Assembly: GCA_036426205.1 (NCBI GenBank)
Contig: CM071568.1
Location: 219,711,216 to 219,775,215 of the forward strand
Length of the DNA stretch: 64,000 bases
Reading direction: 5' to 3'
Source of the DNA: Ascaphus truei
Taxonomy: Eukaryota; Chordata; Amphibia; Anura; Ascaphidae
Positions 23,673-34,731 of this stretch are shown here, piece by piece; the first letter of the stretch is position 1, and every line of letters starts with the position of its first letter. Made by a program: the position numbers and the translations under genes. The notes below the pieces were generated by a model. The model did no database searches. It had not been told where the DNA came from and saw only the letters and a program-made list of their open reading frames with translations.

Positions 23673-24214
23673 ATTATATACCCTAACATGTTTCTACTGA
23701 TAGGTAGTTAATATTAGTGTCTAAAGAAGATATCGATTTATTAGATAAGTGCAAAAATGTGCTGTTTGTAAATCTCGAGTGATCGATATCTAGATATTCT
23801 AATGCTTTTGGTACTTGTTTGACATATTAAACATAGTATTCTAAATATATGTATACACATTATTGCTGAATAGATTTTGTACATTTTTGTGTGCAGTTAT
23901 GTTATCTCCATATCAAGACATATATGGACTCCAAAAATTATTTAAAGATTTATATTTGTTTAAAAAGTATTTTAAATTAGAACTTAGCGTCGCAATAAAA
24001 TTTATTTTTATCATATATAGAATGGATTATAAAAATGGATTATAAAAAATGAATTCTAAACAATAAAACTATTCTACATAACTTTCTCAAACCTATATAG
24101 AATTACAGCATATTTATAAGGTCTAAAGGGAGACAAGAGATGTATAATTAAAATCACATCATAAAAAATAGCATATTACAAAAGTTATATAATAAATAGT
24201 CACATCATAAAAAA

Positions 24215-27200
24215 GGCTTCACATCAAAGTCTAAATTTAAACCTAGGGGGGACATTGTGTGGAGTTCATACATCCAATACGACTCCCTTTTAATTAATGC
24301 TAAATTTCTATTTCCCCTCTCCAATGGGGCATTATTTGTTCAATGGCTTTGTAGGTAAGACCTTGGGGGTTTGAGTTGTGAGCTATTAAAAAGTGGTTAG
24401 AAACACTGTGTGTGGTGAGTTTCTTTTTAATGTTACCAATGTGCTCTAATATGCGCACTTTCAGGGGACGTATTGTTTTTCCTATATATTTTATAGGACT
24501 TCTGAGTGGCGGAGGAGATGAAACTATCAGTTGAGGCGGAACTGAAGTGACATGCTGTGCAAACTTTACAATTAAAAAAACCTTTGGGTAAATTCAGCCA
24601 AGTGGAGTGGTTTATTTGTTTTTTCTTTAGTGCACTCGGAGCCAGTTTATTTTTAATATTTGGTGCTCTTTTAAAAATCATCTGTGCTCTATCCGGTAAG
24701 TATGATCCTAAAATAGGATCGTTTTTTAATATGGCCCAATGTGTATTAATGATTGCACCAATTTTTTTGGCATCCTTACTGTATTGTGTAATAAATGGCA
24801 CTTTTATTGTTGTGTCTGGATTTTTCTTAGATGCTGGTGTTAATAAAGATTCTTGAGTTTCTAGATTGATTCTTTCCAAAGCTTGTTCAATATTTTTAGA
24901 CTTATAATTTCTCTCTTTAAATTTTTTAGTTAGAATAGTAGACTGTTTAATAAAGACAGAATTCTCTGTACAATTACGTTTAATTCTGCGATACTGGCCA
25001 TATGGTATATTCGATATCCATTTATCAAGATGGCAGCTGGACTGGAGAATAAAATTATTGGCGTCTCTTCCTTAAAATAATTTTTTGTTTTAATACAGTC
25101 ATTTTCTAAATATATCGTTAAGTCTAGAAAGTTAATACTAGATTTACGTAAATTTGAGATTAAAATTGTTATTGTCTAAATATATAAGAAACTGATTTAG
25201 ATCATCTTCTGTGCCCCTCCAAATGAAAATGATATCGTCAATATATCTCTGCCATGTGACTAAGTTCGCGTCCAGACCCTCCCATGACCATATGTATTGA
25301 TTTTCCCACATGGCCATGAGAAGATTAGCGTAGCTGGGCGCTAACCTCGTCTCCATGGTGGTTCCACATAGTTGTAGGTAAAATACCTCGTCAAACCAAA
25401 ATACATTTTTCTGTAATATAAATTGTATACATTTGAGCAAGAAATCAATTTGTTCTTGGTTAAAATTACCACTTTTCTCAAGAAATGTTCTTACAGCCTT
25501 ACACCCATCCGAATGTTTAATCGACATGTATAGGGCTGTCACATCTGTGGTGACAAGTATATATCCCTCTTGCCATTGTATATTTTGTAGTAACAGTATT
25601 ACATCATTTGTGTCTTTTAGGTAAGATTTTTGTTCTTTCACTAGACTTTGCAGATAACTATCTATGAATTCAGATAGGTTGGATGTGAGTGATCCTATTC
25701 CGGATATTATTGGTCTTCCGGGAGGATTTGTTACATTTTTGTGTATTTTCGGTTGAAAATAAAATATAGGGAATTTTGGATCCTGTACATTTAGAAACAT
25801 AAATTCATCTTCTTTTAAGATGCCTTTTTGTTTGCCTTCTTGCAATAGGGCAAATAGTTCCTTTTGGAATGTCGTAGTGGGATTTGTTGTTAATTTTTGG
25901 TATGTACTGGTATCTCCCAGGATTCTATTGGCCTCTTTCATATAGTTACAATGATCCATGATTACCACCCCTCCTCCCTTGTCTACTGATTTTATTACAA
26001 TGGTTTGATCTCGAGCTAAGTCTTCTAATGCATTTCTTTCTCCTTTAGTTAGATTAGGATGACAGATGTTTTTACCATTAGTTAAAGAGTCTAAATCCTT
26101 CATAATTAGTTGAAAGAATACATCTAAGTGATTACCCTTTGCAAATGTAGGGAAGAAGTTTGACTTTGGTTTGAACTTTGAATGTACATATGTGGAAAAA
26201 TTTGGATGGGTTATAAGTGAACTATCTGTGGAACTGGTTGTTGGACCATTCCAATTTCTAGTCCCCGCCTCTTTATTAATAAAGAATCTTTTTAAGGTAA
26301 GTGTTCTTAAAAATTTATGTGCATCTATGTATAGATTGAATTTATTTGATCCAATCGTAGGGGCAAAAGTTAATCCTTTGCTAATAACTTTCGTTTCGTC
26401 CTCAGTAAGAATTTTTGTGCTAATGTTAAAAATATTTTTTGTATTTAAAATGTTTTTCTTGTTTTTCCTTTTACCTCCCCCTCGTCTCCCTCTGACATGC
26501 GTCTTTTTTGTCTTTGTTTTAGAGGGATACTTTGATTGGTTAAGGGGTGAAATGGGTTCCTGGTTTCCCATTAACTCATACAACCCTTGGGCTCTAAAAA
26601 AGAGGAAGAAGTAGAGGGTTCTTTGAAAGCTCAACTTTTTCCAATTTGGAATTCTCTTTGGTAGATTTCCCTAAAATGTCGCTAAGTTCTAAATGTTTGG
26701 CTTTTTCTTTTACTTTTCCTCCTACAGGCTGAGATTTGGTTTCCACCTTTTTTATTTCTACCTTTTTAGTTAAAATTTGTGGTAGAAAACCTGCATGGTT
26801 TTTGGGATATTTGTCCGAAAATTTCCCTCTGTAGGAGGTATCCATGTGAGAAGTAGTTATCAAGCTATTTTCAGGAGGATCATGATCTGTATTTATCTTT
26901 GATTTATTTTTGGAACCTTTGTTCCATATTCTTTCAATGCCCTTGGCATAATCATCCTGATCTCTCCTGAATTTTTGTAGCTTGATAGCAATTACCTCTT
27001 TTCTAAAAGTGTCTATATTTTTCTGCATTTTGGTATCTCTTTCACTATAATCTTTAATGTTTTCTAGCAAACCTAGATCAGTTCTTAGGTCTTCTATTTC
27101 TTTGTCTAGAATAGCTAAATGTTTTACTTGTTGTTCCATAATTAGTCTTATGAGATTAAATGAACATTCATCCTGTGTTGTGTTCCATTTTGTATAAATT

Positions 27201-27456
27201 CCTCATCACTCAAGTCCATGGAGGGGTTTTTTTGTACTCTTAATCCCCTTGGAATAATTTTGTACTCTATATATTTTTTAAGAAATAGTAGATCCAACCA
27301 TTTTTTTGTATCTCTTATTAGAGTACGCTCTAATTTAATACATGTGGTATTGACATGTTCTTGGTCATCTTTAAATGGGAGATCTACATCTTTAAAGTAA
27401 GTATCAAGATTGATGTTTCTATTAGACCTATTTGAGAATACATTGGGGTTTTCCAT
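24215..27456 (-). pseudogene. PLE reverse transcriptase with C-terminal GIY-YIG nuclease
   Basis: From ATG at 27456 the frame reads an N-terminal PLE domain (IIPRGLRVQKNP), a coiled-coil-like region (26594-27139), then a 496-codon open piece (25144-26634). That piece has RT motif A TTDVTALYMS, motif B APSYANLLMAMWEN and the catalytic YIDDIIF. After a frameshift follow the thumb/linker (THWAILKNDP, about 24745) and the nuclease: KYIGKT, then RILEHIGNIKK (about 24500-24430, in another frame). The C-terminal ESYWMYELHTM is near 24270. About four frameshifts or stops separate otherwise long open pieces (102, 181, 496 and 148 codons), so it is young or the breaks are sequencing errors. Internal order and motifs fit an endonuclease-bearing PLE of about 1,050 residues. 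Confidence 0.9.
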
Positions 27457-28381
27457 AGTGAAAAACTGTATTTATAAACTTTAATATGTAGAGCCGTGAT
27501 ATAAAGGAGTAGTACTAGTGCAAAACGTGGTATATCAGTGGTGGCGCTCTCTTATAAATTCTAAACACGTTTTAATCTAATATTAATATATAAACCATAA
27601 ATTGAATAAATTAAGGTGATACAAACAAATCCTTTGAATGCTGCTGTGACCCAGTGCAGGACTGCTCTCTCAATCCCAGGTGAATATGGCGACGTGGTGA
27701 TCAAAGGGAAGCGCAAACATGTGGAGATAAAAAATAAAACTGATGGTGCAGTATTGTGGCAGATAAGTGCTCTTCTTTAAGTCTAATAGTAATATACTCA
27801 CAAGTGTGAGGATGATGCTGTGTACATAAAGGTATCTTTAGATATATCTCTGCAGTAGGGATGAACTGACTTGAGCCTTGATGTGGGAATGTGTTCCTTA
27901 AATGGTTAAACACAGAAAAGCCAACATAGTGCGATCTGGATAAAAACTGTATTGAAGCTGGCTGTGAATCACCTTCACTCTACGCGTTTCACCCCTTAAT
28001 CCATTTTTATAATCCATTCTATATATGATAAAAAATAAATTTTATTGCAACGCTAAGTTCTAATTTAAAATACTTTTTAAACAAATATAAGTCTTTAAAT
28101 AATTTTTGGACTCCATATATGTCTTGATATGGAGATAACATAACTGCACACAAAAATGTACAAAATCTATTCAGCAATAATGTGCATACATATATTTAGA
28201 ATACTATGTTTAATATGCAAAACAAAGTACAATTAGAATATCTAGAATATCTGATACTCGAGATTTACAAACAGCACAGTTTGCACTTTAGTCCTAAATA
28301 AATCGATATCTCTTTAAGACACTAATTAGGAAACTAACCTATCAGTAGACATGTTAGGGTATATAATCTAGCTAGAACACT

Positions 28382-28437
28382 ATCACCAACACTCCTGAAG
28401 AAACCCTAAGGGGTGAAACGCGTAGAGTGAAAGTGAT
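28382..28437 (+). ncRNA. Hammerhead ribozyme motif in inverted PLE repeat (unit 2)
   Basis: Plus-strand order: ATCAC (28382-28386), CAA, CACTC (28390-28394), core CTGAAGA (28395-28401), stem II region 28402-28414 (CCC/GGG with an A-U base and an A-G mismatch), GAAA (28415-28418), C, loop GC, G, U, then A at 28424 as the predicted cleavage base. After it come GAGTG (28425-28429), AAA and GTGAT (28433-28437). The two halves of stem I pair fully (5 + 5 bp around a CAA/AAA internal loop). Stem III is minimal (2 bp), the form established for hammerheads in PLEs. Self-cleavage would process element RNA; this role is inferred. Confidence 0.75.
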
Positions 28438-29117
28438 TCACAGCCAGCTCGTCAACCGGAACTCCCCAAGTCTCGCTGACGTCACATCCGCCCTGCTGGA
28501 ACGCAGTCGTGAGACGCACGCTGAGAAGAAGGGAAGGAAAAACAGCCCCAAGACACCGGAGGCGAGATCCATTGCGTATCTAAATGCTTTTAAATAGCAT
28601 ACATCATGTGAGTGTATTGTAATATTTTTATCACTTCAATACAGTTTTTATCCAGATCGCACTATGTTGGCTTTTCTGTGTTTAACCATTTATGGAACAC
28701 ATTCCCACATCAAGGCTCAAGTCAGTTCATCCCTACTGCAGAGATATATCTAAAGATACCTTTATGTACACAGCATCATCCTCACACTTGTGAGTATATT
28801 ACTATTAGACCTAAAGAAGAGCACTTATCTGCCACAATACTGCACCATCAGTTTTATTTTTTATCTCCACATGTTTGCGCTTCCCTTTGATCACCACGTC
28901 GCCATATTCACCTGGGATTGAGAGAGCAGTCCTGCACTGGGTCACAGCAGCATTCAAAGGATTTGTTTGTATCACCTTAATTTATTCAATTTATGGTTTA
29001 TATATTAATATTAGATTAACACGTGTTTAGAATTTATAATAGAGCGCCACCACTGATATACCACGTTTTGCAATACAAAAGTGTCTGTCCACAGCAATTG
29101 CTAAATGCATATTTCAG

Positions 29118-29501
29118 GAGAAAGAAAAGCATCAGTTGGAGAGTGACCTGGTGATCATGTCAAGTAAGCTGGAGATGGCATACACTGATGCTGCCCAGGA
29201 CCAGAGCTTCATTAGCCAAGTTGGTGCAGCGCTGGAAACCTCTCAGAAGGAAGTTCACAAGCTTAGTACAGTGCTGGAAGCCTCTCTGGAGAGAAGTGCC
29301 CACTTCAACACAGATGTACATTCAATGAGAAAGATCCTTGAAGAGTTAAATAGTCGTTTTGAAACTTTAAACCAAGAGTGGAACAATTTCTCTGTCCGGG
29401 TCAGTGAAGGAGATACGAATCTCCATGAATTAGAAGAGGACAAGAGGCTTTTGATACAAGAAACTGCAAGGATGCAATTGGTTCTGGAAGCAGACTCCTG
29501 A
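29118..29501 (+). CDS. Coiled-coil protein, probable terminal exon, gene not recognised
   Basis: An open frame of 127 codons starts directly after an acceptor-like pyrimidine tract and TATTTCAG (29110-29117) with GAG AAA GAA AAG, and ends with TGA at 29499-29501. The peptide is rich in Glu, Leu, Lys and Ser with heptad-like spacing and no Pro, typical of a coiled coil (SSKLEMAYTD, LETSQKEVHKLS, MRKILEELNSRFETLN, LHELEEDKRLLIQET). Codon use and composition differ from the surrounding AT-rich repeat DNA. No upstream exon is visible in the window, so it is either the last exon of a gene extending upstream (its earlier exons displaced by repeats) or a captured exon. It is bounded by the PLE and a hAT MITE. 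The name is unknown to me. Confidence 0.5.
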   Translation, partial: EKEKHQLESDLVIMSSKLEMAYTDAAQDQSFISQVGAALETSQKEVHKLSTVLEASLERSAHFNTDVHSMRKILEELNSRFETLNQEWNNFSVRVSEGDTNLHELEEDKRLLIQETARMQLVLEADS

Positions 29502-29735
29502 GGAGTCCTTCCTGCTCCCGGCTGTTCAGGCCATTGAGGTCCCGCACACTCTTGGAGTCTCCCTCATGACAGTAAACAAACTGTAGTCTTTGTGGAAGTT
29601 CTAATGATTAACAATACCAATATTAATGTACTCAACTATGACAGTTTCCTTACAATTTGCAGGTCAAGGGCTTACTGTAAGTTTGTTTTATTGTCTGCCA
29701 TATATTTTCAATACACAAGTACAATAGCCTACAGT

Positions 29736-30154
29736 CAGCTGTGGATGTCAACTTTTGCCGCCCTTAGGCACTTGCCTGAGTCGTCCGCCTCCTTTCTGTT
29801 GCCCTCCTGCTCCTTTGGATCCAAGCATCAAATAACGCCGTGGACGTCACCAACGTGACTTCGCACACCGGCATGGTACCATGGAAAGTTGACGTCATTA
29901 CGTCATTTGACGTAACGTTGTCATGGCAACGAGACGCCGTGTGACGTCAAATTGGGGATGTCCGCAGCATCATTTGTCGCTGGGATTCCAAAGGAGCAGG
30001 AGGGCGGCAGAAAGTAGGCTGCCGACATAGGCAAGTACCTTCCCATTATGTCTGATAGGCCCGAGAGCGCGGTAAAAGCATATGGAGGTAGACATTTTTG
30101 CCTGCCCCAAATTTTGCTGCCTTAGGCCCAGGCCTAATGGGAAATCTGACACTG
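29736..30154. mobile_element. hAT-like MITE (unit 2)
   Basis: 419 bp with CAGCTGTGG... and ...GACACTG ends and a perfect 8-bp target duplication CCTACAGT (29728-29735 and 30155-30162). Its core holds dense GACGTCA/TGACGT palindromes (29830-29955). Non-coding. Confidence 0.8.
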
Positions 30155-30676
30155 CCTACAGTACTCAATTGTCAGTATTATGTTGCCATTTTCTGCATAC
30201 ACAGGATGGATTCAAAGAGAATTAGTGGGGATGGATGGAGCAACACTGATTCAGTTACTTTGAACATCATGAAATATAAAAGAACCCCTGATATTGTGTG
30301 CACTATGGTTTGTATTTCATTATCTTTGAGATCTGTAAATAGTGAAAGAAATGTAAGTATTACACTAAGCTCATCTATTTATCCCTTTCTCTTAATAAAA
30401 TTCTATACTTAACCAATATGAAATTGAGGTAACATCCATCCTCTTCATTAATTTTATTAGATGGTAAAATCTGCAGTAATTTATAGACAGCGACAAAATC
30501 AGCAGAACTCTATGATACAATCTGCCCATATACTAAAGTTGTCAGTTGTTGTATGGCTCAGCTAGTGATCAAATTATTTTCAGATTTTTAACTCTGCTGA
30601 TAGAGCCTCCCTGTTCCCTATTCTGCAATATTTTACAAACATAAAATAGAGAGGTTAAATATGTACAATTTACTGC

Positions 30677-31849
30677 TTTAGTTGACTAAGTGCATGCACT
30701 ATTTTTTAATCTCCTTTGTAAATTTACAGAGTTAAAAAAGAATCTTCTGCCATCATGCATCATTCCCAAAGTGCATGACAGAAAAAGGCACTTTGTGGTG
30801 TTAAAATCAGAAAACGTCTCTGGAAACACTTGAGACGCGTATAACATGTAAGCTCCCCTGAGAAGGTTTTAGCTTCTAAACAGCAAAATCCTGGGGGCAA
30901 AGGGATGCAGCAGGGAGCAAATATGAAAACATCAAGAAAAGCTTTGACATGTGCTTTCAATAACAAGAGTGGGCTGTGGAATACAAGATATCAAGATACA
31001 GGTGTTTCAGCCTAATGTCATACAACAATGACAATGAAAAAAAGGCTTTATGAATAGTTCCAAATCATGTTCCTCGCTGCATAAGAGTGACTGAAGATTT
31101 CCAGGTGTTCTCCAGGACTAAGATCAACTTTCATGTCCACGTTGTTATATTCTTTGTATTTGAGAAAAAAGTCCAATCTGAGAATCAGAAAAGTTTTTCT
31201 TTCTTGAAATCTGCATTACAAAAATAAAGAAAAGGAGAATATTAGATACCCTAACATTATCTCGGTCTGCAGCTATGAACCTCATTTGCTACACAGTACC
31301 TATTACCACAGTGTAATGTCCATTCAGTGTGATTAACACTATCTCTATTTCATAATGGAGTTTTTATATAGTTTATAGTTATATGGTTTATAGTTTTATA
31401 GAAGATAAATGTCTTTCCAATGTCAAAGTAACAATCTTTATGAAATATATAGAGGGAGTTTAGTAGGGTATATATAATGACATAACTTCGGTCTTCAAGT
31501 GTACATTTTATTGGAGGAGTTATTGATATAATTACTTTCGAATGTCTTCTGTGATGGAAATCTCAGAAACATTTTCCAATACCTGTTTTTAAGGGTTCAG
31601 GCAGGAATAGAAAGTTACACAAGGGTTTCCGTAAAAAGGTTTTAAAAGAGAGGAGCAGCATTTAAAAAATAATATAACATTTCTTATTGTTGCATTTAAT
31701 GTACAGGAGCTAATTTTACTAACTGCGGTGAAGACAATATTCCGGGTTATTATAAAACTGAAAAGTAATTGTGAGAAATAGTGGTTGAAGAGTTGGACTT
31801 ACATATATACTGCGGTTAGTTGAATTCCTGTCATTGTTCCACTATGTGA
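30677..31849. other. Unassigned AT-rich stretch
   Basis: Sequence after the end of duplication unit 2. I see no reading frame with family features, no terminal repeats and no microsatellite. It may be the original single-copy DNA flanking the duplication. Confidence 0.5.
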
Positions 31850-32410
31850 TCACGCTATCATATATGTCTCTTTGACTTTGTTCCCCCTGTAACTCCTCCT
31901 TACCTGGCTCATACTAAGGAGGGGGGTCACAACTAAGTGAAGTAGTGACATAGATTGGTGTAGACACTCATACCTCTTTCCCAGGGTGCTGGCATCCGTG
32001 CTGTTTGGTTCTGCAAGCTGTTTAAGAAGGGCGCCAGAGACTTTGTGTGACAAATAGGTTTCTTTATTTGGCACAAGACAATGTTTCATATATACTTTTT
32101 CCCTTGGGGCCAGGTTGCTTCCCAGGGAGGTATACTGTATCGCTTAAATCATCTTCCCTTGCCCAAGGTGCAAAACGCATTGAGGTCACAAGGGGCTACA
32201 ACATGAGCGCCGATCAGTGGAGAGAGATACCGGTAGCAGAGAGGAACTTTCAGCCGACGGAGCATCGCGGGTCCAAACCTGTATCATCTGTGCCTACGGC
32301 TTGACTTCTGGATTTCCCGGTTCCCACCATTCTTTCATTAGATAATTGTAAGTTCACTTTGTTTTATTATTATTGTTTATTGAATTGTTTAGTCTATTTT
32401 ATATCATACA
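31850..32410. other. Unidentified repeat-like stretch
   Basis: Non-coding. Near 32165-32190 is GGTGCAAAACGCATTGAGG, similar to the GAAACGCATTGG part of PLE terminal repeats, with no matching CUGANGA box upstream. A decayed PLE derivative is possible but weak. It borders the retroviral LTR at 32411. Confidence 0.3.
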
Positions 32411-33022
32411 TGTGAAAGCATAGAAATAATATCAATAAGTCAAGGGTTCAAAATATCATAGTGAGTTTATTGCACCAAGGTACAAAATTGACAGAGAGAG
32501 AATTAAAAAATTAGCTATCTCCACTGATCACATATTGCTTGACATCACACTTTTATACATTTCAAATGAGTAATACGCCCCTTAAGGGGGTCTGGCTTAG
32601 AGATAAAGAAAAATATAACGATTTATACAAAAACCTTATTCATGCAAAAATATATGCTACGAAAGCTAACCTTTACCTTTCATATCTCCCCATAATTTTG
32701 GCCTCAGAACCTCCTGACTTAAGGAGTAACCGCTCAGCCCTCTGCTTGTAGCTGCAAGATAAGAGAAGCGGGGACTACAAGAATGAGTTTGTTAGAAAAA
32801 CTGTGACAATGCAATTATTTCAATTTCAAGACTAGTAGGAATTATACAAGGATTGGTCTTTGCTAGGAGCGATGCACTACAGCGCAGCTTTCATACACAA
32901 ATAAACAGATAAACATACATACATACAAGCAAACACTCAAAATGGCTGCTGAGCCAAAATGGTAGTGATGATAGTTTGTCTTCATATAGCCTAAGCCACA
33001 CCCCTTATCTCAAATCCTCACA
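32411..33022 (-). repeat. Endogenous retrovirus 3' LTR
   Basis: On the minus strand it starts TGTGAGGATTTGAG and ends TATGCTTTCACA (TGTGA...TCACA inverted ends), 612 bp. It is directly preceded on that strand by a purine tract AAAAAGGGAGGGC (33036-33024), the expected polypurine tract. A polyadenylation signal AATAAA on the minus strand lies near 32467. The last ~45 bp reappear at about 61130-61170 next to a primer-binding site. Confidence 0.75.
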
Positions 33023-33039
33023 GCCCTCCCTTTTTATTC

Positions 33040-33960
33040 TTAAAAAATAGTCTTTTAAGGATAATTCAGATAAAACTCATAAACGTCGTGCTGGCTTGGA
33101 CGGTCCAAGATTGCATGACTTTGATAGTTCTGAAAACTCACAGAGCTACCGGCTATTATATCAGCCAGGTTGGTCTTTCTGCCGTCATCTTCATCTGTAT
33201 TCCATTGAGGGAGAATGACTTTTCCTTCTGAGATTGCATCTCCTGCGGGGTCGTCTGTGATCCGTGGCATGGCCTAGGTAGAGGGTATTACACACCTATG
33301 CAGCAGGGATTTACTGCACATGACACAGACATACAAAACAACCAGAACTGCAAGCACACAGACAAATCCATTCATTAGTTTCGCTCCCAGGGAACCATCC
33401 TCATCTCCGCCTTTCCTTAATCTCTCATATCTCTGCTATCTGCTCTTGCTCATGCTCAATCTTACCACTTTGATCTCTATTAAAGACACAACATTGCTCC
33501 TTAACGAGGGCACATATGCCCCCCTTTGATGCTAAAATATAGTCTAGAGCCATTTTATTCTGTAGGGCCATTAATCTAATCTGAACCTGGTCTTGGTTAA
33601 GTAAATTAATGGATAAAGCTGTAAAATTAAGGTCACATCCTCACTGTACATTTTTAGCTCTGGGCTGTAAATATATTTTTACACAAGTTTCATTGGTTGG
33701 TGGAGGCACCTGACCCATAAATTGATTGTTGTTCCCAGTGTAATTTATATAAAATCCACCTACTGGAACCTCATTTACCAGTGGAATTCGGTTTAAAAGT
33801 GTAAAAACGTTCCCTGTAAACAAATTCAAATTGACATTCCCTTTTCTAATTTCGGCATCAGTGTAAGGTATCCCTACACCTTTGTCACCATTCATTAGTG
33901 TGTTAATCAAGCTGACGCGAGAGTCATTCCCTCTTTCCCTTTCCCTTTTCCCCTATCCCA
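33040..33960 (-). pseudogene. Endogenous retrovirus env (transmembrane subunit) remnant
   Basis: Minus-strand frames show an 89-codon piece (33641-33910) with several possible N-glycosylation sites, consistent with the end of a surface or start of a transmembrane subunit. Downstream near 33540-33500 is a CX6CC-type cysteine motif after a Gly-Gly, the hallmark of gamma-type retroviral transmembrane proteins. A hydrophobic membrane span follows at about 33375-33305 in another frame. A hydrophilic 71-codon piece (33055-33270) may be a cytoplasmic tail. At least two frameshifts and stops make it non-functional. The polypurine tract and LTR follow immediately. Gag and pol are absent here. Confidence 0.68.
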
Positions 33961-34019
33961 CCATTATTCTATAACGACTAGTGAACCTAGGTTCTTTAGG
34001 ACTCTCAGCTCGCTATACT

Positions 34020-34337
34020 AGATTTAAAACTATGACAGGATTTTTATCTACGCAATTGGATTTTGTGGTTTGGCAAAATGAGACCACCAATCTGTTTTCC
34101 AGTGAGAAGAATGGCACCCCAGCTCAGAATGATGACATTGACTTATTTTAATAAACTTGAAACATTACTTCAACAACGTGCCAGATTATGGTGGGAAATT
34201 ACCAGTCTAGAAAACTATCTAAGGACTGAGCAAATTCCACAAGGACTTAGAGCAAACATTGCTCCATCACATATGTTCCAAGATGAAATATTTATCAAAA
34301 GATGGGATGCCATTCTGGGGAAATGTTCGGTATCATT
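34020..34337 (+). pseudogene. PLE N-terminal coding fragment, 5' of L1 insertion
   Basis: Encodes the N-terminal domain of a second PLE ORF. LRTEQIPQGLRANIAP and the DEIFI region align by eye with the start of the 27456 PLE (IIPRGLRVQKNPS, DEEFI). Stop codons near 34150 show decay. The frame is interrupted by the L1 at 34338 and resumes at 41177. Confidence 0.72.
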
Positions 34338-34731
34338 TTTTTTTTTTTTGTAACTTTCTTTTATTGTTTTTTACAAAGATATTACATTCAGTTATTGCAT
34401 TGGTACCTTGTGGTAGACTGTGGGACATACAACATCTATACTAACATGGGGAGGGGTAGACGTGAGAGGATTAGGGTAGGGGGGAGGGAGGGGGTTCTGG
34501 GGGGGGGGAGGGGAAAGGGTATGGGAGGGAATGTAAAGAGGGCAGCTTCCTTCGTGTTCTCCACTGGATCTAGATTGCTTCTGAAGGCTCAAATCTTACC
34601 ATGCCACCACTGCACCTAACCTGAAGACCGGGGGGGGCGCGTAATCCTCCTCAGTCATTCCTGAGCTTAGGGTTAATGTCTTTCCTCCCGTGTGATCCGT
34701 CCGTCATCGAAGGAAAACCTACCTGATTCTA

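Larger units (their letters stand above)
23270..29075 (-). mobile_element. Penelope-like element with inverted terminal repeats (unit 2)
   Basis: On the minus strand: inverted pseudo-LTR (29075 to about 27960), partial direct pseudo-LTR (about 27960-27500), coding region (27456 to about 24215) and 3' pseudo-LTR (about 24060-23270). The block around 27500-27950 is present inverted at about 28620-29075. The block 23600-24060 is inverted at about 27990-28410. PLEs are retroelements whose reverse transcriptase is related to telomerase; those with a GIY-YIG nuclease nick the target themselves. The element lies next to the Tx1 fragment on one side and the coiled-coil exon on the other. Confidence 0.9.
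19583..30676 (+). repeat. Large tandem duplication, unit 2 (~11.1 kb)
   Basis: Second unit of the tandem segment. It starts CAGACCCC at 19583 and ends at AATTTACT (30669-30676), after which unique sequence begins. It is about 700 bp longer than unit 1, mostly because of the disordered stretch 22240-23760 and restored small gaps. Where both are clear, the two units agree closely. Confidence 0.92.

Noticed and set aside
32047..32304. 85-codon open frame before the ERV LTR
   Set aside because: No family features, no splice context, and within repeat-like sequence.
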